NCBI RefSeq assembly: GCF_027595985.1
Contig: NC_073302.1
Coordinates: forward strand, 219,501,854-219,565,853
Length of the DNA: 64,000 nt
Source: Sorex araneus
Lineage: Eukaryota > Chordata > Mammalia > Eulipotyphla > Soricidae
Direction: 5' to 3'
The notes under the pieces are model-generated. The model did not search any database and was not told where the DNA came from. It saw nothing but the letters and a program-made list of their open reading frames with translations. A program made the translations under genes and the position numbers. Shown piece after piece: positions 1 to 9,963 of the stretch (within the stretch, counting starts at the first letter, position 1; the number at the start of each line of letters is the position of its first letter).

Positions 1-502
1 CCCTATTCCTTTGGTTTGCTTTCTGGACGATGATTAGCTACTTCTCCAGCTACCTCATAACTTAAATAGAATTAAGAATTAGTTAAATAACTTTAAATTG
101 CATGTGGAATTTTTTTATGACTGAGCAATGAACTCAATGTATGTTGACTGTTGGAGCAAGTACTCTTGGTCAATTTTTTAGTTAAGTTAATAATTAGAAT
201 GCTCCAGAGCTTGGCTAGCAGGCAGTTTGGGGGTTCTCTCTCAATGAATACAATATCAAGTAATCAGTCACTTTCAGAAGTGTATTGTGAGCCTTTGGTA
301 AGAATGGTTTTATAACAAATTTCGTTATCTACGAAGGACAAAGAACTACAATGAGCAGTTCTAGTGAAACTATTCCATATTAATTGGACAACTTAGAAAT
401 AGAGAACATGTCTTACCAGTCAAAGAAAAATCTCTCTCCCTTGCCCACCTCTCTCTTTTTTTTCCCCTTCCATATTTTTTATTTTATTTTTTGAGGGGAG
501 AA
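1..502. other. AT-rich intergenic DNA, no gene seen
   Basis: Unique-looking AT-rich sequence with a T-rich stretch near 456-492. No exon-like reading frame with splice sites and no recognisable repeat. Confidence 0.6.
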
Positions 503-1057
503 GAATGTCTCAAAAGACCAACGTACCGGGGCTGGAGCGATAGCACAGTGGGTAGGGCGTTTGCCTTGCACGCGGCCGACCCGGGTTCGAATCCCAGCAT
601 CCCATATGGTCCCCTGAGCACCGCCAGGGGTGATTCCAGGAGTCATTCATGAGCCAGGAGTGACCCCTGTGCATCGCCGGGTGTGACCCAAAAACAAAAC
701 AAAAAAAAAAGACCAACGTACCTTATTCCAAGCACTATAGTTATATAAATTTCAAATTTGTAAAAACTACTCTTAATTTTTTCCAGTCGAAGAAGAGATT
801 TGATTTCCACCAAGTCAATACTACATCAATGTTTCTGAGGTAATAGCAGAAATCAAATAGTCAATCTTTTTTTTTTCTTTTTTGCTTTTTGATTGACTAT
901 TTGATTTCTGCTATTATCTCAGAAACATTGATGTAGCATTGACTTGGAAATCAAATCTCTTCTTAGACTGGACAAAATTAAAAGTAGCATTTTACAAATT
1001 TGAAATTTATATAACTATAGTGCTTGGAATCAGGTATGTTGGTCCTTTGAGACATTC
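503..1057. repeat. Large inverted repeat (about 168-bp arms), left arm split by a SINE
   Basis: The left arm is 503-527 plus 723-866; the right arm is 891-1057. The inner ends are TCAATC (861-866) and GATTGA (891-896), and the outer ends are GAATGTCTC and its complement near 1048-1057. The loop, 867-890, is a T-rich 24-mer. By eye the arms differ at only a few positions. The left arm is interrupted by a SINE with clean target duplications, so the hairpin existed before the SINE landed. Confidence 0.9.
528..706 (+). mobile_element. Full-length shrew-type SINE with 16-bp target duplication
   Basis: It starts GGGGCTGGAGCGATAGCACA, contains the B box GGGTTCGAATCCC and ends GGGTGTGACCC plus an A-rich tail. 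It is flanked by AAAAGACCAACGTACC at 512-527 and 707-722. It sits inside the left arm of an inverted repeat. Confidence 0.95.
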
Positions 1058-1756
1058 ATTTTATCTCACCATGGTAGCAAGAATAAAATTATGGAAACCA
1101 GTGTTCTCACAAGTATATAATAAACCAATAGGATGGTCATTCAATCATTTCAACTCCCGAGTTCTGTATATTAGGCAGGAAAATATGCATACTTTTCTCA
1201 TCTGTCAATACACATAGAGGGGTATACTCTGCATATACATAAAATGATCCAAATGTCTTGTTTTTAGAAAGGACAGACCTCTCCAAAAAAATTTTAGTTC
1301 AAGCATAACTGAAATTACCCAGATAAAGACTTTCAAGAGCAACTGGATGTCATTTATGAAAATACACAGTGATGGAAGATTCTTGTACCTTAGTGCAAAG
1401 CTAATATGTCTCCTTAAGATTTTTTTCTGGAAATAATTTTATAGTGATAAGGCAGAGTTTTCAGAAATGACTTCTCCTATTTCAAAGTATCCCATACTAT
1501 TTATGATACTTCTTTAACCTTTGCTATTGAAGACAAGAGACCTTAATATTTGGATAGTTATTTTGATTTTGATAAGAGATACTAAGACGAAAGTGGGTTT
1601 TATTTTATAGTTTTTACCAAAGAAGTTACATAGGAAACATTTAACAACAACCAAAAGAAACTGATCTCTCTGAAACTAAATTTGGTAAAACAAAATGCAC
1701 GAATTTGAGCCATCATTCTTTATGTTTGATTCTATTGTGAAAGAAATCAAGATACT
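1058..1756. other. AT-rich intergenic DNA, no gene seen
   Basis: No recognised repeat or conserved exon. The open frame at 939-1217 straddles the inverted-repeat arm and this flank, and has no homology that I recognise. Confidence 0.6.
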
Positions 1757-1768
1757 GAATTCACAAAT

Positions 1769-2766
1769 TTTTTAATTAATTTATTTTTTTAATTAGTGAG
1801 TCACCATGAGGGTACAGTTACAAATTTACCCATTTATGTGCTTGTGTTTCCCTCATATAATGTTCGAGAACTCATCCCTCCACCAGTGTCCATTCTCCAC
1901 CACCAATAAACCCAGTATCTCTCCCACCCTCCAATCCCATCCCCCACCCCACCCCACCCCGCCTCTGTAGCAGGGTATTCCCTTTTGTTCTCTCTCTCCT
2001 TTTGGGTGTTGTGGTTTGCGATAGGGGTATTGAGTGGCCATCACGTTCAGTCTGTAGTCTACTTTCAGCACACATCTCTCTTCCCACGAGGTATCTCAAA
2101 TCACATTTCACTTGGTGTCCCCTTCTCTATCCAGGCTGCCTTCCCCCAGCATGTGAGGCCAGCTTCCAAGCCATGGAGCCAACCTCCTGGTATTATATAC
2201 TACTATTCTTGGGTGTTAGTCTCCTACTCTGTTATTTTATATTCCACAGATGAGTGCAGTCTTTCTATGTCTGTTCCTCTCTTTCTGACTCATTTCACTT
2301 AGCATGATACTTTCCATGTTGATCCACTTATATGCAAAGTTCATGACTTCATCTTTTCTAACAACTGTGTATTCCATTGTATAGATGTATCAAAGTTTCT
2401 TTAACCAGTCATCTGTTCTCGGGCACTCGGGTTTTTCCAGATTCTTGCTATTGTAAGCAGTGCTGTGATGAACATATAAGTGCAGATGTCATTTCGACTA
2501 TACTCTTTTGCTTCTCTGGGATATATTCCCAGAAGTGGTATTGCTGAATCAAGTGGGAGCTCAATTTCTAATATTTTGAGAAGCGTCCATATTGTTTTCC
2601 AAAGGGGCTGAACCAGTCGACATTCCCACCAGCAGTGTAGAAGGGTCCCTTTCTCCCCACATCCTCTCCAACAGCAGTTGCCTTTGTTCTTTTGGATGTG
2701 TGCCATTCTCTGTGGTGTAAGGTGGTATCTCATAGTTGTTTTGATCTGCATCTCCCTCATGATTAG
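1769..2766 (-). mobile_element. 5'-truncated L1 retrotransposon (ORF2 C-terminus and 3' UTR)
   Basis: On the minus strand about 2401-2766 encodes the C-terminal part of L1 ORF2p, with recognisable pieces such as [15 protein letters not shown] and PLLGIYP. It is followed leftwards by the L1 3' UTR, which carries a C-rich block near 1920-1965 (G-rich on the element strand) and ends in an A-rich tail (T-rich on + at 1769-1795). TGAATTCACAAA flanks it at 1757-1768 and 2767-2778 as a target duplication. About 1 kb remains of a full L1, so it cannot move by itself. Confidence 0.9.
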
Positions 2767-2867
2767 TGAATTCACAAAAATTTTAACCAATTTTTCTTCC
2801 CTATGTCTTAAATATACATTTCATTTCACTAACATTTAGTGCATGTTTTTTTCAGCATTATTATTTC

Positions 2868-3004
2868 TATCTTGGTTTGAGGGCCACACTTGGCTATACA
2901 TAGGGCTTATTCCTGGCTCTGAGGGGCCATGTGGGGTTTCAGGATCAAATCTGGGTTGGCCACATGTGAAATCAGTGCTCCACTGCTGCACTATCTCTCT
3001 GGCA
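2868..3004 (-). mobile_element. Old SINE copy, diverged
   Basis: Minus-oriented relative of the local SINE family: GGGCCACACTTGGC, then a CTTATTCCTGGCTCTG-like block, then GGTTGGCCACATGTG and an ACTATCTCTCTGG end. It is heavily diverged and has no clear target duplication. Confidence 0.7.
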
Positions 3005-3510
3005 TTATTTTTATCAAAAAAATAGCAACAAAAATTCTACGTAGTAATAACATCCTCCTTTCCTTCCTTCTTTTCCTCTTCTTTCTCCTTTTCTTTTTTT
3101 CCTTTTTATTATCTAATACACTATATTTCCTGCTAATATTTGTTTTTCATCCTCCCCAAAATGCTTGTCTTTTAGTTTTGAAATCATTGCCGTGGCCGTT
3201 GCTTAATTTCATTCTCAGTCATCAAAGGCAGTGAGAAAGCCAAACATTTGTGTACTATTCTGTTGATAAAAGATCAAGACTTTTGGATAAGGCAGAAATT
3301 TAACTCCCTGCAAAAGATCAAAATCATATTGAAGAGTTTGATCACTGAAAATAATCTGTACCTTGAATGGTTCTCAGTGAAGAGCATTGACATTCAAGAT
3401 GTTTTTTAAAATCCCCTTAAGGTGGGATTGAGTAACAATAAAGATTGCAGCCATATATATTAAGTTTCAGATAACTGAATAATTTTCCCCTTTAAAAAAT
3501 TGTCATAAGG
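3005..3510. other. AT-rich DNA with a pyrimidine tract; no gene
   Basis: A pure C/T-rich stretch lies at about 3056-3108. The rest is AT-rich unique sequence with nothing recognisable. Confidence 0.5.
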
Positions 3511-3808
3511 TGGGTCAGGGCAATAGTTCAGTGGGCAGGGCACTTGCCTTGCATATGGCTGACCAGAGTTCAAGTTCCAGTTCCCAGTGCCCCATATAGT
3601 CACTCAGCCCTGCCAGGAGTAAGCCTGAAGCACAGCCATTGTGCACCCCAAAACAAAATTTGTTGTAGGGATCACTCTTGGATTCTCCCAGAGTGCTCAC
3701 CCCAAGCCACAGACAGCAGCTTTCAGGGGGACATGCTGTACAGGGTATGGAACCAGAGTTTTGAACATATAAGCTTGTGCTCTGCCACTTGAGCAACATC
3801 CCCAACCC
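3511..3808 (+). mobile_element. Two adjoining old SINE-related pieces
   Basis: 3511-3658 is a plus-oriented diverged SINE (CAATAGTTCAGTGGGCAGGG, then GCCTTGCATATGGCTGACC, then CAGTGCCCCATATAGTC). 3659-3808 is a minus-oriented relative ending in a GAGCAACATCCCCAACCC-type head. The open frames on both strands here follow from the repeats and are not genes. Confidence 0.65.
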
Positions 3809-4036
3809 AGGGAACTAAGTAATTCATAATCAAATATATAAATGGCAAATAGGTGTCAAAATATTAGCAGTGAATTTTTAAAATAAATATTAAATGTGCA
3901 ATTTTATTTGTATATACATGTTGACTTCACTGATTACATGATGACTTAAATGCAAGTAGAATTTGAATTGTTAGTATTGCGCCTTAAGAATAGAAGAAAA
4001 TAGTGAAATGGAAGTGTTTTAAAACTATTATTAGAG

Positions 4037-4268
4037 AGATAGAACAAAATGAAATACCCTGCCACAGAGGCGGGGTGGTGTGTGGAGGGGACAGTATTGG
4101 AGGGTGGGAGGGATACTGGGTTTATTGGTGGTGAATGGACACTGGTGGAGGGATGGGTTCTGAACATTGTATGAGGGAAACACAAGCATGATGATGGATA
4201 AATTTGTTAACTGTACCCTCATGGTGATTCACTAATTAAAAAAATAAAATTTTTAAAAAATTAAAAAA
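4037..4268 (+). mobile_element. L1 3'-UTR fragment with A-rich tail and 16-bp target duplication
   Basis: The sequence runs through the G-rich L1 3' UTR to TGTACCCTCATGGTGATTCA and an A-rich tail containing AATAAAA. AAAACTATTATTAGAG is present at 4021-4036 and 4269-4284. It is the same 3' UTR family as the element at 1769-2766, in opposite orientation. Confidence 0.9.
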
Positions 4269-4284
4269 AAAACTATTATTAGAG

Positions 4285-4450
4285 GCCAGAGAGGAATTCA
4301 ACTGACCACAGAATGTGCTTTGTGTGCAAGGGGCCCAGGTTCGATTCCCTGTACCCCATGGTCCCCTAAGTACCATCTGGGATAAGAGGTAAGCACAGAG
4401 CTGGGCGTATCCACTGAGCAGTGCTGGGTGTGACCCAAAACCAAAAAAAA
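4285..4450 (+). mobile_element. Diverged SINE
   Basis: Plus-oriented copy with CAAGGGGCCCAGGTTCGATT (B-box region), ATGGTCCCCTAAGTACC and a GCTGGGTGTGACCCAAAACC tail. It abuts the downstream target copy of the L1 fragment. Confidence 0.85.
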
Positions 4451-4477
4451 ATACCCTAACATTAAAAATAAAGTTAT

Positions 4478-4614
4478 TAGAATTACGGTGATCATACAGC
4501 AGATAAAGGCCCTTGCTTGCCTTGCACATAGCAGATTCTGGCATCCTGCATGATCCCCCAAGCCCACTGGGAATAATTCTGAGTGTGGCCCCCAAACCAA
4601 AATAAAACAAAAGC
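4478..4614 (+). mobile_element. Diverged SINE
   Basis: Plus-oriented, shortened copy: GCTTGCCTTGCACATAGCAG, CATGATCCCCCAAGCC and GAGTGTGGCCCCCAAACC followed by A-rich sequence. Confidence 0.7.
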
Positions 4615-5488
4615 AAGTTACTAAAATAAAAAAATCCTTAAAACATAAAGCAACCATGACTGGTAAGAATAAAAGATTATTTTTGAGAGTTTCCAAAATA
4701 AACACATTAGAAAAATAAGTACATTTCAGTCTCTGTGGCTTTGGATATTAGAAAATTTGGCAAGATAATTTTAAAACTCATTAGTCAGAAAAAGAAAAAC
4801 TTTATTCTGGACAAGGAGTTGTGTGTTTTATAATTGTATTAAGTGTCAGCTTCCTTCCTAAGCACCCTCCAAAACACAGAGTGCATTTCTATATATAGAC
4901 CCACTGAGTGACATAGCTGTAACAGAATTATTTTCAGGACTTAAGAGGTTTTGTGATGTTTCCCACGCGAATGCCTCAGAACTTAAGAGTTCCAGTTTTT
5001 TTTTTAAAAAAATTGGGAGGGCGGGGGAGACAGTTAATATGTTCAATAGAATACTGCATATTTGCTGGAACTTGAGGTCTCTTCCTGGGAACTCAGTTAT
5101 GCAAATGATTGCATCTTAAGTGCATGTCTTTAATAATTCTTGCTTCTACTGTGTTTCACAACTACCTCTGTTTTCCTCCAAAATACATCCATCCCCTGTT
5201 TAATACAAATAAAGCACACATCAGTAGAATGTGTTGAAATACCTATGAGGTGTGCTGTCACGTTTCTTTCCACTAAAACCAAAGGATTTCTGTATTCTGG
5301 AAGGGTTGTTCTTATTTCCATTCTGGTTCTGGAATCGGGAGCTTCTGCAGATTCTAGCTGGGGCCACACAAGCCCATGGCCACCTTTGCTGCTCTTCAGT
5401 AACTAACACCTTCCTGCAGGGCTCAGCACCTGCCTGTCAGGCATAAGGGAGCCAGGACCTACCTGAGGCCTTGGTAGAGAAAAAGTAC
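4615..5488. other. Intergenic unique DNA, no gene seen
   Basis: Mostly AT-rich, with a more mixed stretch near 5230-5450. Short open frames on both strands lack splice context and recognisable similarity. Confidence 0.5.
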
Positions 5489-5499
5489 TTTATCCCAGG

Positions 5500-5769
5500 T
5501 GGCTTCTCGATAGAACAGTGGGTAGGGTTCTATCGAGAACCCTACCCACGTGCATGCCTTGCATGCAAACGACCCAGGTTCGATTCCTCCGCCCCTCTCC
5601 GAGAGCCTGGCAAGCTATCAAGAGTATCTCGCCCGCATGAAAAGAGCCTGGCAAGCTACCCATGGCGTATTCGATATGCCAAAAACAGTAACAACAAGTC
5701 TCACAATGGAGACGTTACTGGTGCCCGCTCGAGCAAATCGATGAGCAACAGGATGAGAGTGACAGTGAC
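5500..5769 (+). mobile_element. Long-form SINE with a rearranged palindromic 5' end
   Basis: This is the longer family variant. After the tRNA-like head it carries GAGAGCCTGGCAAGCTA, a second GAGCCTGGCAAGCTACCCAT block, ACAATGGAGACGTTACTGG and an end of GTGACAGTGAC without a poly(A) tail. TTTATCCCAGG (5489-5499) and TTTACCCCAGG (5770-5780) look like target duplications. The head is scrambled into nested inverted repeats (5506-5549). The 188-codon open frame across it is repeat-derived. Confidence 0.9.
5506..5549. repeat. Nested palindromes in the SINE head
   Basis: CTCGATAGAAC (5506-5516) pairs with GTTCTATCGAG (5527-5537). GTGGGTAGGGTTCT (5518-5531) pairs with AGAACCCTACCCAC (5536-5549). 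All stems are perfect. The normal SINE head has a single GTGGGTAGGG block, so this is a secondary inverted duplication. Confidence 0.95.
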
Positions 5770-5780
5770 TTTACCCCAGG

Positions 5781-6740
5781 GAGCCGGGCTGCTGGCCCCA
5801 TACATCTGTGAAACCCTGCCCATCTCTATTGATAAAACAAATCCACTTCTTTTCATAGGGCATCCACTGCCAAGGCAAGCCAGTCATTATGAAGCAACTT
5901 TGCATAAATCCATAAGGAATGATATCCAAGATGAAAAGTCAGTAGTGCTTGCAGGGCATGCAGTAAGAAAGGAAATTTGGAGAAGTGTGAATATAAAAAG
6001 AGATCAAAACAGCTCCCCATGCATTCCTCCAAACTGAGACCATTAGATAAAAACATGAGTTGTAAATAGATGGCATCCTGAAATATCCAGTCACTGAGGC
6101 AGGCCTGACTTATGGCACCATTGTTGATGAGGATGCATCAACATCCTTCTCAACAGTCTCATGACTTAAATTCTAGAGACCACGGGGTCGAGGAGCAGAA
6201 GGGGGCTGGGTGGATATTTTCAAATGTTTCAAGAAAAATCTGAAGTGAATGGATTTTTTTGGCCAATGAAAGAAGCTCCTCAGCAAACTTCCTAATTAAT
6301 AGCTTCATTTTATAAGGCAATAAAAAAAGGATTAAATACCCAAGAGAGACGTAAAAAGATCTCCAACCTGATTTAACCATCTACTCAAGCTAACATTAAT
6401 TGCCAGTCCTAGTTCCTGTTATTACAGCCATTTCCCTGCCCCCCACTCCTATCTGCAACCTTCTTTATTGAAAGGTCCAAAAAGAGAAACCATTCCCATA
6501 ACCCTCATTCCTTCCGCAACCAGGGCAGATAAATAAGCAGGAATGGGAAAGCAGAATTCGCCCTCTGACTCTTGGGTGCTCTGCAGTGCTCTCTCCTGCC
6601 TCTTGCTTTTTATTTTCCCCTAAACTGATTGACAAAGTTATCATCCAGTTAGGAATTTTCTTTTGTCATTTGAGCACTGAAAAAGGAGTTTCCTTTCTCC
6701 GATGTTTTGTTTTAGTGTTTATGTATTTGGGGAATTTTGT
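5781..6740. other. Intergenic unique DNA, no gene seen
   Basis: No exon-like segment and no clear repeat. The minus-strand open frames near 5853-6056 and 6159-6380 have no recognised similarity. Confidence 0.5.
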
Positions 6741-6744
6741 TTGG

Positions 6745-6930
6745 TACCAGGTTTTGTTTAGTTTGGGTTGGGGGGGTCTTACCTGCCAGTGCTCAGCTCA
6801 GGACTTACTGCTGGTTCTCTCGACTCAGAGATGGCTCCTGGCTGTTCTCAGGGGACCATATGCAGTGCCAGAGATCAATCTTGGGTCAGCTGTGTGCAAA
6901 GCTATCACCTTATCTCCTGTACTATCTCTT
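6745..6930 (-). mobile_element. Old SINE, target of a later SINE insertion
   Basis: Minus-oriented diverged copy (CCAGTGCTCAGCTCAGGACT, then CAGGGGACCATATGCAGTGC, then GTCAGCTGTGTGCAAAGC). It ends in CTGTACTATCTCTT, which was duplicated by the next element. Confidence 0.8.
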
Positions 6931-7101
6931 TTTTATAATTATTTACTTATTTTGTTTTGTGGGTCACCCTGGCGGTGCCCCGGGGTTATTCCTGGCTCTG
7001 CACTCAGGAATTACTCCCTGCAGTGCTCAGGGGACCACATGGGATGCCGGGTGGGCATCTTGCAAGGCAAACACCCTCACCCCTGTGCTATCACTCCAGC
7101 C
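6931..7101 (-). mobile_element. SINE inserted beside an older SINE (14-bp target duplication)
   Basis: Minus-oriented copy (GTGGGTCACCCTGGCGGTGC, then AGGGGACCACATGGGATGCC, then GCAAGGCAAACACC, then GTGCTATCACTCCAGCC). CTGTACTATCTCTT occurs at 6917-6930 and 7102-7115. Confidence 0.9.
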
Positions 7102-7115
7102 CTGTACTATCTCTT

Positions 7116-7985
7116 GAACTCTTCTAACATAAATAATAGGAAGTTGCAAGCAAGCAAAAATAATGCTGGCAGAAAATTTTTTATGCTAGCAGGTAAAATG
7201 ATGATGATGATGATAAGGGAAAGGTACTGAAAACACTCTTTGCTTGCTTCTTGGAGAGGAATTGTCTAAGTCTTGAGTGCCATGACTTTCTAGTGATGAG
7301 TTAGTATGCCAACTGGTTTGAAGGATGATAAGCAGGGATCAGTCCCGTAAGCTTCAGGGGCAAAATTTGTTCTTCTGAAATGCTGATAAATGAGCATCTG
7401 AAACTCTGTCTCATGTTCTCTAGGAGTATAACTTTCCCAGCATTTGTGAACACAGTTCTGGCAGACCTGCCTAACAATATTACATTTTATTTTTACTTTG
7501 CAGTACTGGGGATTGAACCCTGCTTGGTTTACATGCATGCAGGGCTAATACTCTACTGCTGAGCTATATCCCCCAAATTTTAATCTCTTTAAACAAATTA
7601 AGGAACCAAGCAACAAAAAAAGGGGGAAGGACAGACAAAATTGGTTCAACTATTTCTGATAGAGCTGATTTCTGATAGGTAAGTTTTCTTTCATTTACTA
7701 GATATTTCCCCTATTATAAAGATGGAGTAGTATAATACATGGTCAAGGAAATAAATTCCATTTGGTAAAATCCTAGAATATAGGAAGACATTCTGGGCTA
7801 TAGAAATGCCAGGCATTTGCTTCATAAGGTCTAGGGAGATATATGAGCACAGTATGGATCTTGGATTAGACTGGATTCAAATCAATAAATTTCCACAAAA
7901 AGTCTCTAGAAGAAACATTACATTATCTTCCACCCCAAAACACTTCTTCCTATTCCTATAAACTGTAACTCATATTTAAAAAATG
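7116..7985. other. Intergenic DNA with a short SINE remnant; no gene
   Basis: A minus-oriented repeat scrap lies at about 7495-7578 (GTACTGGGGATTGAACCCTG, then CTCTACTGCTGAGCTATATC). The rest is AT-rich unique sequence, with an (ATG)n run at 7198-7214. Confidence 0.55.
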
Positions 7986-8115
7986 TCAGGGGCCAGAGAG
8001 AAAGCTGAGGCTGGATATGTGCTTTGCATGCAAGAGCTCTGGATTCCATCCCCAGCACCACAGAGTGACCCTCAAGCACCAAGCCAGGGATAACCCCAGA
8101 ACATTGCCGCATGTG
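7986..8115 (+). mobile_element. Diverged SINE
   Basis: GGGGCCAGAGAGAAAGC head, GTGCTTTGCATGCAAGAGC, and a GGGATAACCCCAGAACATTG tail region, all plus-oriented. Confidence 0.75.
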
Positions 8116-9563
8116 CGCTTTCAAAAATTTAAATGTGAAGAGCTCCTTTTGTGGTGTTCCTTCCCAGGACTCTCTGACATTCTTCATGTTCATTAACACC
8201 ATTTGGTTTCCACGAGTTGGCCACCTCCTTTCTAATGGGGGGCATTATCTAAGCAGTGAGTTTAGAAGATCCATACTATCTAAACTCTACATATCAGGGA
8301 GGGATATGTTATTGTTAAATAAATTAGACTGACTGCACAGAAAGGTCTCAAAGTTTAAGGAAAGTTCAGCTGAGGAATCAAAGCATATGGAAAGTTCTAG
8401 AAGACAATAAATGATAAACAGCAGTTAGGGGCAGCATGGTATTGTTAAAGACACAGGAAACATAGGTAGTAAAATGACATTAGGGGAGAACTGTAATTGA
8501 AGGACAGCTTGAGTATGGAGAAAGGAAACTCAGATGGTTTTCTTTTCTGGTGCTTCATTTCTAAGGTGCTTCGTTTCTAAGCTGTCTGATCAGTCTGAAT
8601 GGTTTATCAATTAGACAAATGGTGATGGGAAATGAGTCAGAAAGGAATTTTATGAACCATTTTGAGGACATCGGCTACCATTAGAGAGATTAGGAAATAT
8701 TAAATAAAATTGAATTTGCAGCTTCCTATCTTGTTTGCTCAGCTCCGCCCATTGAGAGGGTGAGCTCAGTGATCCCAACACGGAAGGGAGAGAGGAATGG
8801 TGTATCAGGCAAGCAAAGAATCCCCAACGAGACAGTTTTTATTTTTTTTAACATATTCAATTCTATGAATTCTTTATTTCTAACAGAGTTCCTACCCCAC
8901 AGCATGGGTAGGGGATAAGAGTGTGCAAACAATTCTGGTTACCGGCGCTGTTGGAACTAACAGCAGTGAGAAGTCGAAGGTCCCAGGGAAACACGTTGCT
9001 AGATGTCTCACAAGGATGCAAATAAAAGGCCTGTCCACTGCTGCCTCCCTAGGCCTCAGCCCACCTGGGAGACAGGAGCTGGGGGCAAAGAATGAGTCAC
9101 CATTCAGCTGAGGGCAAGCAGCATGGAAGCAAAGGCCAAGAGTGGGTGCAGCCTGCCCCTGAGGGGGCGCGGTGTGGAGTGGCTAGGCTGCACTAGGAGT
9201 CTAAGAGTCTCAGTGACCTGAGGTCTTGCCTAACACCCAAACTCATGTCACCCAAACTTTAAGCTGTGATGGCAGGGAGGTGGGGGTGGGGCTGGAAATT
9301 GGGGGAAGGGAGGCATCATAATGATTAGAGACATCAAGGCATTACTTTGAAATAATCAAGCCAATATCTATAATAAGTAGGAGATCTATAGGACTTGATA
9401 CATGATCTAAAGTATTTCAAAGAACTTCCAATAATTTAAATAATTATTTAAATCTACGGCGAAGAAAGCTCCTGCTACACATCAGCCACCAGCTATTCGT
9501 GTCTTATTAGAAATAAGCATGCCAAGTCACTTTCGTTCTTAAATAGAGAAGTAGCATCCAGCC
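8116..9563. other. Intergenic DNA downstream of STOML3, no gene seen
   Basis: Largely unique. A G-rich stretch lies near 9268-9312. No exon or confident repeat recognised. Confidence 0.5.
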
Positions 9564-9569
9564 TTTATT
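9564..9569 (-). terminator. STOML3: Candidate STOML3 polyadenylation signal
   Basis: TTTATT on +, reading AATAAA on the transcript strand, lies about 170 nt downstream of the STOML3 stop codon. It is the first canonical signal after the stop and predicts a short 3' UTR ending near 9545. Confidence 0.65.
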
Positions 9570-9738
9570 TCTGCTCTCTTTTAGTTTGGGGATGCCTCTA
9601 CCACATTATTCCCTGCTAATGCTACACTAGCATGGAGCTGCTCTGCCCGAATTGTGTTGAGTCTCCACACTTCTAGCTGCTGGTCTCTCCGTGGAAAGAG
9701 ATCAAACTCCCTAATATTGTCACCTGCGGCAGAGGCCC

Positions 9739-9963
9739 TCAAGCTCGGTTAGGAAGCTTCTTGAAGTTATCATAGCTGATGCCACCTATGCCCTCCAGTA
9801 TGTTCATGGGCAGAGGGAACACGATCGTGGAATTCTTCTCGGTGGCCACAGTGGTCAACGTTTGTAGGTAGCGCAGCTGCAAAGCTATGGGGGACTCGGA
9901 CAAGACCATGGAGGCCGACTTGAGAGACTTGGAGGCATTCATTTCCCCCTCTGCGGCCAGGAC
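9739..9963 (-). CDS. STOML3: STOML3 exon 7 (last coding exon)
   Basis: Phase-0 exon after TTTTAG, encoding residues 218-291: VLAAEGEMNASKSLK onward, through the oligomerisation and raft-association C-terminus, to PNRA then TGA at 9739-9741. Confidence 0.97.
   Translation of the reverse strand, partial: VLAAEGEMNASKSLKSASMVLSESPIALQLRYLQTLTTVATEKNSTIVFPLPMNILEGIGGISYDNFKKLPNRA

Noticed and set aside
528-706. tRNA gene suggested by A- and B-box-like motifs
   Set aside because: It is a tRNA-derived SINE; no cloverleaf with a complete acceptor stem is visible and dozens of copies with A tails exist.
939-1217. 92-codon frame over the right arm of the inverted repeat
   Set aside because: The frame continues into unrelated flank and has no homology that I recognise.
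2401-2790. 129-codon frame as a host gene
   Set aside because: It is the C-terminus of L1 ORF2 in a truncated element with target duplications.
5471-6037. 188-codon plus-strand frame as a gene
   Set aside because: Half of it is SINE sequence and the rest has no recognisable similarity or gene signals.
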